The translations under genes were made by a program, and so were the position numbers. The notes under the pieces were generated by a model, which worked only from the letters and a program-made list of their open reading frames with translations, was not told the origin of the DNA and made no database searches. A stretch of DNA of 64,000 bases from Trissonchulus latispiculum (Eukaryota; Nematoda; Enoplea; Enoplida; Ironidae): the NCBI GenBank assembly GCA_030248195.1, contig JASAND010028320.1:1-64000 (forward strand). The letters run 5' to 3'. Shown one piece after another: positions 55,471 to 64,000 of this stretch (position 1 is the first letter of the stretch; each line of letters opens with the position of its first letter).

Positions 55471-56058
55471 TGGGGACTGCGGGCCGGTCCCAACCAACCG
55501 CGAAATGGATATATATCCCCAAGGCCCACCGAAAAATAGGTGTACCTTGAGAAAAGGTTGGGGGTGGGAACTGGGGATAACCGAAATTAGGGTGGGTGGG
55601 GTCAGCGGGTTTGAGGTGGGGTGGGGTCCGGAAAAATCGAATTGGGGATAAAAACTTTTTCGTTAGAAATTTACTAAAAACAAGCAATTTTGCGAAAATT
55701 ACGATATTTACAGCTAAAACTCAACACTATTTCACCATTTTTGGTCATTTAGTCTAAAAAATTGGAATTTTTGGAAAAAATTCGAATTTTTCCGATAAAT
55801 TTCCAATTTTTTTTAATTTTGAGGCAAAATTTTGAATCATTTTTGGGTGCGGTCTGGGATTTGGCCATTTGGAGGTGGGGTCTGCCTCTAAAATTTTCAG
55901 GGGGATCGGGACCAGTAAAACCAGACCGCTAAAACGGCTTTTCCATTTGGGAGGAGTGGTTCACTAACCAATTTGGTACACCTATGCACCGAACTATATA
56001 TACTCTCACAGTTGCGAACTGGTAAATCCCTTCTTCTAGCACAATACAGGCATATATA
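55471..56058. other. G-rich then AT-rich block, no gene
   Basis: 55540-55630 is a GGGTGGG-rich run followed by AAAATTCGAATTT-like sequence up to 55870. It looks like another worn member of the G-run-edged element class. No boundaries could be set. Confidence 0.35.
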
Positions 56059-57150
56059 TAGCAAGGTTAACAAAAAAATCACCCGAAATTTTAACAAAAA
56101 AAATCACCCCACCCTGACTCACAGGAAAGTCGCAGAGACCCAATTTTTTGCATGGTGATAGCCACACATCTCGACATTACAGCCTGTGAGTTTGAGCCCC
56201 TAGGCCCTCTCCATGCGTTCAGGGCAGACCTTTAAGTGAGTACCCAAAAGTGACCTCAAAAACGTTCATGACCGAAGTTCGAATTTCGGCTGCTATTTAC
56301 TAACGGAAAACCCTAGACAACCCATACTGTACATATGACATGTCCTGACTGTGCGCTATCGATACATATATAGAAGTTCCCGGTCGGACCTCTGAGCCGT
56401 CTTGGGGTGGGTGATTTTTTGTTAAAATTTTAACAAATAAAAAATCATTTTCATATTTTGTTACTGAAGTCATAGTCAGAACAGTAGCTAGAGCAAAACT
56501 AACGCCAAATTCGAGCTCAGCGACCTCGAAAACCCTTATAGCCGTTGTTTTTGAGGTTGCCTGACACTTCTGGAAGTCCAACCTGGTAACCAGCCTGGCC
56601 TGAACCGTCCGGCGGTAAACGTGATTCCAGAAGTCAGTAGTAGACTACAGTTACCTAAAAACTAATGCCAGATTTGAATTCTGCGCACTAGAAAACCCCC
56701 TAGGACAAGTTTGTAGCCACTTCTGACTGCCCAGTTGGTACCTGGAGGGTCCGGAAGGGTCCGGCAGGGGTCACGTGACCGTGGGTCATATACCACCAAC
56801 ATACGAAGTCCTAAGTTTCTCTGCCAAAACGGCTGGAAATAAGTTATAATCACTCACAAACACAAAAGAACAACATTTTAGCCTTTAAAACGGCATTTTA
56901 TAGCCACCAGACTTCATACTAGACCCTGCCGGGGCCCATCAGTGACCACAAAGACTTCGGCGGGGTCAGTTGCCCGCGTTCGAACACCCGGGGGGTGGTT
57001 TTGGGTTCTAAATACGTTATTTAATGCGCTCTATCCAAAACTGATGAGAAAACATTGCCAGCTGCTCTCTGGGATCCGATCCGCCACTGATTTTTTTTGT
57101 TAACGCGTGATTTTTTTTTGTGAAACCGTTAACAAAAAAAATCACAAACT
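56059..57150. mobile_element. TA-flanked TIR element, diverged copy lacking its right end
   Basis: It starts TAGCAAGGTTAACAAAAAAA, with the same layout as the 54141 copy. The palindromic TTTTTTGTTAA words sit at about 56410-56450 and 57088-57140. In this copy GTGAAC has become GTTAAC at most sites. The right terminus is absent and the sequence changes at about 57150. Confidence 0.65.
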
Positions 57151-57164
57151 TTCGCCTACTGATC

Positions 57165-57190
57165 AGGTAGTGCGCGTTAGCGCACTACCT
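57165..57190. other. Perfect 11-bp hairpin
   Basis: AGGTAGTGCGC, loop GTTA, GCGCACTACCT. It lies directly where the truncated TA-flanked element ends. Function unknown. Confidence 0.7.
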
Positions 57191-58035
57191 AGAATAGGGA
57201 AATTTGCACGTTGTGCGCCTTATTGGAAACTGTTTTTTTTAATAACTCACGGAGGAGTGGACCGATCGGGCTCAAACTTGCTATGTGAAGAGCCCATGGG
57301 CAGGGGTACATGCTGTGAAAATTTGAGCCGAATCGGTCGAGCCAATCTCGAGATATGCAAATTAGGTCCTTTTACCGTTACACAGTTTTCTCCATTTTTT
57401 TTTGTCCACCAACCCTAGAGGTCGGAGGACAAAAAATTCCTATAAACTTTTGCTATTTTTGTGGATAGAAAGTGCCGAATTTCTGGGCAAATTTTTCTTT
57501 TCGCGCTAAGACCCCCCCAGAGGTCTGTGTAGTCTTGGGATTTTGCGATTTTTGACCCCCCCCGGAAAAAAACTAAGTCCGAAAATTTATTAATCAGTTT
57601 ACAGAGAGGTGCGCTCAAGGCCCGGTGCTCATATTGGATTTATAGCATCACCCTAACGTGAACATGTGACCGAAGCGAGGTTTTGCTGGTAGACCTCCTG
57701 TGGCGCCCTGGCCAGGGGTCACTAGTTAACGTGTAAAAGGGGGGGGGTCTGGGCCTACGGAGTAGGCAGCCCTATACATAAGAGCTGCTGGGCTGAGGTT
57801 TCGTATTCGAATAGGAACCCCTATATGGTGAATCTAAATGGCCCATTAGTTTCGCTGTAGGACCTATCCATGTGGCTGGGGGGCACCCTGATGGTGGTGG
57901 GCCCTACCGTGTCGCAACTCCAACTTTAACCTCTTCTACAGAAATATCTACAGTGAGCAGGTCTCTCTTATTTGGGATTTGGGGTGGGGTGCGGGAGCAC
58001 TACAGCATAGGCTATAGTAGGTTTCGCCCGGACCC
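57191..58035. other. Repeat-rich DNA leading into the satellite
   Basis: No gene. A diverged single satellite unit (CTGTGGCGCCCTGGCCAGGG) appears at about 57700. G and C runs at 57510-57570 and 57735-57750 mark worn element edges. Confidence 0.4.
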
Positions 58036-59222
58036 CTGTGGCGCCCTGGCCAGGGGTCCGGACCGTGGACCATGCCCAAAATGGCCAAAAATCGATTTTT
58101 CCAAAAGTGGCCAAGTTTGGTATCAAATGAAAGCCCTTGGTGAGGCGAACATTTTTTGTCATTGGAGGACCCCTCCAAAGTGGCCCCAGCGGCCTGTGGC
58201 GCCCTGACCAGGGTCCGGACCGGTCCAAAATGGCCAAAAATCGATTTTTCCAAAAGTGGCCAAGTTTGGTATCAAATGAAAGCCCTTGGTGAGGCGAACA
58301 TTTTTTGTCATTGGAGGACCCCTCCAAAGTGGCCCCAGCGGCCTGTGGCGCCCTGACCAGGGTCCGGACCGGTCCAAAATGGCCAAAAATCGATTTTTCC
58401 AAAAGTGGCCATGTTTGGTATCAAATGAAAGCCCTTGGTGAGGCGAACATTTTTTGTCATTGGAGGACCCCTCCAAAGTGGTCCCAGCGGCCTGTGGCGC
58501 CCTGACCAGGGTCCGGACCGGCTCAAAAATGGCCAAAAATCGATTTTTCCAAAAGTGGCCAAGTTTTGGTATCAAATGAAAGCCCTTGGTGAGGCGAACA
58601 TTTTTTGTCATTGGAGGACCCCTCCAAAGTGGCCCCAGCGGCCTGTGGCGCCCTGACCAGGGTCCGGACCGGTCCAAAATGGCCAAAAATCGATTTTTCC
58701 AAAAGTGGCCAAGTTTGGTATCAAATGAAAGCCCTTGGTGAGGCGAACATTTTTTGTCATTGGAGGACCCCTCCAAAGTGGCCCCAGCGGCCTGTGGCGC
58801 CCTGACCAGGGTCCGGACTGGTCAAAAATCGATTTTTTGAAAAGTTTTCAAGTTTGGTTTCAATTGAAAGCCCTTGGTGAGGCGAACATTTTTTGTCATT
58901 GGAGGACCCCTCCAAAGTGGCCCCAGCGGCCTGTGGCGCCCTGACCAGGGTCCGGACTGGTCAAAAATCGATTTTTTGAAAAGTTTTCAAGTTTGGTTTC
59001 AAATGAAAGCCCTTGATGAGGCGAACATTTTTTCTCATTGGAGGACCCCTCCAAAGTGGTCCCAGCGGCCTGTGGCGCCCTGACCAGGGTCCGGACTGGT
59101 CAAAAATCGATTTTTTGAAAAGTTTTCAAGTTTGGTTTCAAATGAAAGCCCTTGGTGAGGCGAACATTTTTTGTCATTGGAGGACCCCTCCAAAGTGGCC
59201 CCAGCGGCCTGTGGCGCCCTGA
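58036..59222. repeat. Satellite array, 149-bp then 139-bp units
   Basis: TGTGGCGCCCTG recurs eight to nine times. The spacing is 149-150 bp up to about 58791, then 139 bp for three units after a 10-bp loss that removes one TGGCCAAAA. Each unit holds CAAATGAAAGCCCTTGGTGA and TTTTTTGTCATTGGAGGACC. Since 149 is not a multiple of three, all frames stay partly open, which makes spurious long reading frames. Confidence 0.93.
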
Positions 59223-59553
59223 CCAGGGTTCGGACTGGGCAAAAATAGATTTTTTGAAAATTTTAAGGTTGGGTTAAATGGGGGAAATTTTTTCTATTCG
59301 GGTGGGGGGGGGTTTTTTTGGTGTTAAAAACCGGGGTAAGGGTTGTTGAGAAAGGTTGGGGGGGGTGGGGTAGGGAGTTGGGTGGGGTGGGGGGGTGGTG
59401 GGGTGGAATGTTGTTGAGGGAGGGGGAGAAATAGGGGAAATTAGGAGGGAGGGGAGTTTATTCGAAGAGGGGGGGGAGGTTGGTGTTTTTGTCTGGTTTG
59501 TGGTGGTGGGGGGGGGGAAGGGTGGGGGGGTGGGGGGATTGTTGAAATGGGGT
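59223..59553. other. G/T-rich block of doubtful sequence quality
   Basis: The satellite decays within a few dozen bases into a nearly C-free, G/T-dominated string with G7-G9 runs, then switches abruptly to normal sequence at about 59553. It looks more like a low-quality read end or a failed consensus than a biological repeat. Confidence 0.6.
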
Positions 59554-59554
59554 T

Positions 59555-60363
59555 GGGGGATCGTAGTCCAAGCCTTGCTGGGAATGGGTGGCGTTTTCGT
59601 GGACCGCATTCTACGCCATCCTCCTGGTTGTCCTGTTATGGATGAGCTGAAAAGGTTGAAGACGCTCCAGTCTTCTCATTCTCAGGCATCTCACAGTACT
59701 AGGCAGTTACGGTGGTCGGTTGGGCAGGCCTATCAGAATAATTTCCAGCACGACGCAGGCGAATTCCTCCAGAGTTTGGTTGCAAACTTCTTGCCTGGTG
59801 GATGTAAGGATTTGCTGGCCCATTCTGTTACCACCTACAGGACTTGCCCAGGCAGGGGTGCACCGCCTCTTCAACCTCTTGTCAGCGGTCCTTCCTTCGT
59901 CTTAACAAGAAGTATGCCAACGCATGGAAGGGTCTCGTGGGAGGAATGGCTGAAGGATCCGGGTGAAATGAACTTCGACTGCGACCACTGCGGGAGGAAC
60001 ACGCCCCACAGTAGCTGGTCGGATATTGACATATTTGCCAGCTGTGAATATCTTATCGTGGAGATTAATTTATTCCACAATACGTTTGGCCGAGATGGGG
60101 CGATTGCCTACAAGAGAAGTGGTGGATCAGTTGTTGGAGTTCGGGCAGCTGGAGTCAGGGTCGGCCATTCCAGATTTCATCCGGTTGCAGCAGTGAAACA
60201 CGTTGGCGAATCTCCGGATGCCGGCCACTACACGGCATATATTCGGATGGAGAGGTCTGGATGGATGGAGGTTTCCGATAACAGTCATTCCAACAGATCA
60301 ACTCTGCCTACAGGACTGCGCGATATCCGACTTCTTGTGCTGAAAAAGGGACCGTTTGCTTAA
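59555..60363 (+). CDS. Ubiquitin-specific protease-like protein, 5'-incomplete
   Basis: About 268 codons to a TAA. The first residues VVQALLGMG match the helix that follows the catalytic Cys box in USP (peptidase C19) enzymes. NNFQHDAGEFLQSL is the QQDxxEFL motif. CDHCG is one half of the zinc-ribbon cysteines. SPDAGHYTAYIR contains the catalytic His, and GWMEVSDNS the third catalytic position. The Cys box itself would lie in the damaged G/T block just upstream, so activity cannot be judged. USPs remove ubiquitin from proteins. Whether this is a host gene or a cargo gene of a large transposon is open: it sits between satellites. An N-terminal exon may also exist upstream. Confidence 0.75.
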
Positions 60364-61689
60364 GGTGAGACTTATGACCTCGTTGCGGTTTTCAATATGT
60401 TTGCATATGTTTGCATCTCAGTCTTCAGGAGAGCTCTTGTACATTTTTTTGTGTGGTGGAATGATGAGTTTATGTGTCTCGAAGTTTTTGTGTGTTAGGT
60501 TATTACCTTATCGTGTACTGTGCAGACTGCGTCCCTCCTAAAATTTTTATGTTACTTAGTTAGACTAAGTTTTGGCATGGGTAGGTAGGTCTTTGTCTGT
60601 GGGATAGTTTTATAGTTTTAACAGTTAGTTGTGGTATGGGAAGTGCTCATTATAGGTCTGAAGTTTCGTTTGCCAGCCAGTTGCGGCTGCCGGTAAACCT
60701 GGTGGGTAGGAAATGAGTGCTTGCATGATCTCAGACTACAAATGACCGGCAGGGTTGCCTACAATGCTATAGCAAGAAGTTCAGACTTTTGTATGCTATG
60801 GAATATTTTTTATTATCTTTAAGTCGGTCTATTTAAGAGTTGGCAGCTTTATTAGTATTTAATTTACATTGCACATTTACATTGCTGCTGCTGCTGCTGG
60901 GAAAAGTGGGAAGAAGCCTGATGTTTCATACTTAATGTAGGTTCTTCTAGTTTCTATTTGTTTATTTTCGTGTTTTTTAGCTAAAGCTATGGTTGAACAG
61001 TATGGAACTTGTCCGGTGTCTGGAGGCGTTCAGTGCTGCTTTATTGGACTCGACTACGAACTTTGTTTACTTCAATCCGCCTTTTATAATTTTTATGAAT
61101 ATGTATATACTTTGTGTATTTTTCTTTATACAAATCTCAGTTTGTTGTACCTCAGTTGGAATCTCAGTGACAGTCTCCATGGTCGACCTCAATCTGTTTT
61201 CTGTATTTGTTTTTAATGTCTTTCTATGCTTTATTTATACGTAGAATTTAGGTGTGCCATTCAATTTGTGCCGTACTGCGCTAATACAGCTTAATTTTAT
61301 GTTGTGTACTGCAGTTTTGTAAATCTTGTATTTTTGCATTTTAAATGTCTGTTTCCATGCTTTATTTTAACGTAGAATGTAAGATGCCTTTTGCTGTTTT
61401 TTGTCCGTACCCTGTCTCTGTTTGAGCCTAATTTACTATCCAGATAGGCTAATTTTTTGTTTAGAATTATTGTATACTTGTAATATCACTTTATTGTTTG
61501 TTTTTACAGTGTCTGCTGGACGCTAACTGTAAGGCTTCTGGTGTGAAGTATTAGTTTTCGGAGCTGGTTGATATTTTTTATTCTCTACTTCGTACATTGT
61601 GTTTCTTTTTTTGTGAGTTAATATGTGTTTTAGAGCTGTTGCATTTCTTCATTTTAATTTCTGGTTTGTCTCGTTTAAAATTTTAATGT

Positions 61690-62530
61690 GAACGGGTGCT
61701 GTTATCTTTACTTTTCTAGATTTATCCTAATAACTACTGTGCAGAGCTTGTGTAATATGTGTTGTTGTACGACCAAACATAACCTCCGCTTTCCTGTGCT
61801 CAGTTTTTGTTGTATATACTTTGTTTTTACCGTTAGTGAATTTTGTTTACTGTTTTCTGCAAGATTTATTTCCAGTTGTTGAGTTTTTTACCTGCCCAGC
61901 AGTACTTATGCTTTACTGTGCTCATTTTTTGTGTCTTGGTTCTCATTTGCCTTAGTAAGGCATCAATATTTTTCCTCTGCCATTCCATTTTTGCTGTTGT
62001 TTTCTGTTTATACGGCTCTGTTCGTCGTTTGCATTTGAGCTTAAATTGTTGTAGCCAATTTGTAATTTAGTTAAAAAGGAGAGTTACTTGCTACTTTTCG
62101 CTTAGCGTTGACGAATACTGTTCCCAGCTGAAATTTGATTATAATAACTACTACGGCATAGCTAGTGTTGTATGTGTTGTGGTCCGACTGAACATAACCT
62201 CCGTTTAACTGTGCTCAGTTAATCGTGTATAGATTTAGTCTGTTTAGCCTTAGTTAATTGGTAATAGTGCTTTCTGTTAGTTTCCAGTTGCGTTTTATTG
62301 ATTTATTTGTCCAGCTATACGTTCGCTTTACTGTGCTCAGTTAACTGTGTCTTTTCTCTAATTTGCCTTATTAATGTGCCAATGTTGTTACCTGTCACAC
62401 TCCGTTTTAGATTTTGTTTTGTGTTAGTATGGCTGTCTTCATGTTTTGGATTTTCCGCTTCTTTTGTTTTAGCCAATTTATAATTCAGTTAAAAAAGGAC
62501 AGCTCCTTGGTACTTTTCGCTGAGCGGGAG
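61690..62530. repeat. Diverged tandem duplication, ~420-bp unit
   Basis: 61690-62105 and 62110-62530 share in order ATAACTACT, ACATAACCTCCG, CTTTACTGTGCTCA, ATTTGCCTTA, TTAGTTAAAAAGGA-like and ACTTTTCGCT words. A third partial start follows at about 62525. Confidence 0.7.
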
Positions 62531-62992
62531 AGGAAACTGTTTCCTGTTGAAGTACCATTAAAAAGCTAAATAAGAAGGAGAATTTTTAGACACAATTTTT
62601 TTGGGGTGCTAAACTTACAGAGACTTGTATAGTATGTTTTATTTGTTTTTGTTGTTTATTGTCCGGGTGATTTCCAGTGACTGCGTCTTCGGTTAGTATG
62701 TTTACTACTCTAGTTTAGGTTATGTTTCTGTTAATATATTGGGAGCTGGTTCGGACAACTACGAAATTTAAATTGGTGAATCTACTTCTTTAGTTTCTCT
62801 GAGATAGCTTAAACATTTGTTCTATTTTAACCAGTTCCTTGTTGTTTATTAGGTACATTAGGTACAATGTTTAGTTTTTTGACAGCTATGATTTGCCAAT
62901 GATTCTGTATCTGATTCTGTGCATTTTTTAATCATGTTCTAAATCGAAAATAAATTAAGTAGTTTTTAGGATGGTTTTTTAGGGAGAGCAAT

Positions 62993-62998
62993 AATAAA
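62993..62998 (+). promoter_or_regulatory. Candidate poly(A) signal of the USP-like gene
   Basis: AATAAA followed immediately by GTGTGTGTTTCGTGT, a GT-rich downstream element. Another AATAAA lies at about 62949. Confidence 0.4.
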
Positions 62999-63010
62999 GT
63001 GTGTGTTTCG

Positions 63011-63347
63011 TGTAATCTGTAGTGGTATTACTTCATAACTATTACTTTCTCGCCAGGGATATAGGAGTTTAAATAAGCTTCGGTCCGGTATGAGTGCGTA
63101 TAAATATACATTGAGTTTGAAACAGTTCTCGTTTGTGCTTTGGGACTGTCTAAGGGCCTATACCTTCCCAGTGATTGTACGCACTTACACCCCCTCCCCT
63201 CTCACACTTTGGCCTATGGGAGTGGGAATGGCTTGCTGAAGAGTGCTGCGTGGGAGGTCCCGTTAGGTTCACGTTGTGTCACTCCTATACGGAGGGTCAG
63301 CTCCAATGATTGCTAGTTGTTTTACTTTAATTTAATATTGGGACTTG
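63011..63347. other. Intergenic DNA between USP-like gene and satellites
   Basis: No gene or repeat recognised apart from a C-rich segment at 63188-63207. Confidence 0.4.
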
Positions 63348-63489
63348 GGCACTCGGTTGCAGGAGTGAGATGTGACGTTTACAAGGAGAGTGAGTGTAAA
63401 GCGGAAAAATGCAAGATCGGCACTCCGTTGCAGGAGTGAGATGTGACGTTTACAAGGAGAGTGAGTCTAAAGCGGAAAAATGCAAGAAA
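63348..63489. repeat. 71-bp direct repeat, two copies
   Basis: GGCACTC(G/C)GTTGCAGGAG starts at 63348 and 63419. The copies differ by about two bases. Its AAGCGGAAAAATGC ending occurs once more at about 63548. Confidence 0.9.
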
Positions 63490-63591
63490 CTAGTAACAAA
63501 AATGCCCTACCGGTCATTGCTAAAGGGGAGAATAGGGAAATGCTGCTAAAGCGGAAAAATGCCAATAGTTTCGTGCAGATTAATGGGTACT

Positions 63592-64000
63592 CAGCGCCGA
63601 AAATTGTTGAAACCAGCTTTTTGCCGCAGAATAGGGAATCTAGCCAGCGCCTAAAATGATTGAAACCAGCTTTTTGGTGCAGAATAGGGAATCTAGTCAG
63701 CGCCTAAAATGATTGAAACCAGCTTTTTGGTGCAGTTTATGGAATCTAGTCAGCGCCTAAAATTATGGAAACCAGCTTTTTGGTGCAGAATAGGGAATCT
63801 AGTCAGCGCCTAAAATGACAGAAACCAGCTCTTTGGTGCAGAATAGGGAAAATAGTCAGCGCCTAAAATGATTGAAACCAGCTTTTTGGTGCAGAATAGG
63901 GAATCTAGCCAGCGCCTAAAATGATTGAAACCAGCTTTTTGGTGCAGAATAGGGAATCTAGCCAGCGCCTAAAATGATTGAAACCAGCTTTTTGGTGCAG
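63592..64000. repeat. 53-bp satellite array running out of the window
   Basis: The unit contains CAGCGCCTAAAATGATTGAA and ACCAGCTTTTTGGTGCAG. About 7.7 copies are visible, the first most diverged. The AGCTTTTT...GCAG half is shared by all. Confidence 0.95.

Larger units (their letters stand above)
60364..63010 (+). other. T-rich probable 3' untranslated region of the USP-like gene
   Basis: No open frame is convincing over 2.6 kb, and the strand is strongly T-rich. It includes a CTG run (five units) at about 60883 and the diverged duplications listed separately. A poly(A) signal with a GT-rich follow-up occurs at its end. Confidence 0.4.

Noticed and set aside
58159..58776. A 205-codon minus-strand open frame and a series of overlapping plus-strand frames
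   Set aside because: They come from the 149-bp satellite: because 149 is not divisible by three, all frames are sampled in turn and a stop-poor unit opens long frames. There is no domain and no codon-level conservation.
59274..59609. Proline/threonine-rich minus-strand frame
   Set aside because: It is a product of the G/T-dominated block of doubtful quality and has no homopolymer-independent support.

Overview
The window looks like nuclear DNA from an intron-rich invertebrate metazoan. Three spliced genes with GT-AG introns were reconstructed by eye, and most remaining sequence is non-autonomous transposons, foldback elements, satellites and retrotransposon debris. The metazoan call rests on a clear CCDC6 orthologue. 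A sponge or other early-branching animal is a guess that the sequence alone cannot prove.

Layout. 1-13,057: a giant imperfect inverted repeat with arms of about 6.3 kb around a 0.46 kb spacer. Each arm carries a hAT-like element with an 8-bp target duplication and a 1.85 kb foldback element. 14,592-16,427 (minus): a two-exon gene resembling the ORF1 protein of LINE retrotransposons, with a foldback MITE in its intron. 17,590-24,235 (minus): a complete ten-exon prostaglandin reductase 1-like gene (335 codons), with foldback elements and an antisense relic of its own exon 6 in its introns. 24.2-31 kb: transposon-rich intergenic DNA, including a hAT-like element just upstream of the reductase. 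31,077-46,365 (minus): a complete nine-exon CCDC6-like coiled-coil gene (597 codons), its introns largely built from transposons, satellites and SINEs. 46.4-51.6 kb: composite repeats ending in a conserved hairpin. 51.6-57.2 kb: a LINE reverse-transcriptase tail (minus) and a broken retrotransposon RNase H (plus) that was invaded in succession by other elements. 58.0-59.2 kb: a 149/139-bp satellite array that decays into a G/T-rich block of doubtful sequence quality. 59,555-60,363 (plus): the C-terminal part of a ubiquitin-specific-protease-like protein, followed by a T-rich 3' region with diverged 420-bp duplications and 71-bp and 53-bp satellites to the window end.

Nothing suggests a bacterial operon, CRISPR array or phage. 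The two conserved genes are unrelated: one is an NADPH-dependent oxidoreductase of the MDR superfamily, the other a coiled-coil scaffold. What is most unusual is the repeat biology: several non-autonomous families with exact target duplications (5 bp, 8 bp, TTAA, TA, and 13 bp for a SINE), a shared sequence core in otherwise different repeat families, and terminal hairpins with conserved stems but variable loops. All exon boundaries are manual and need transcript confirmation.
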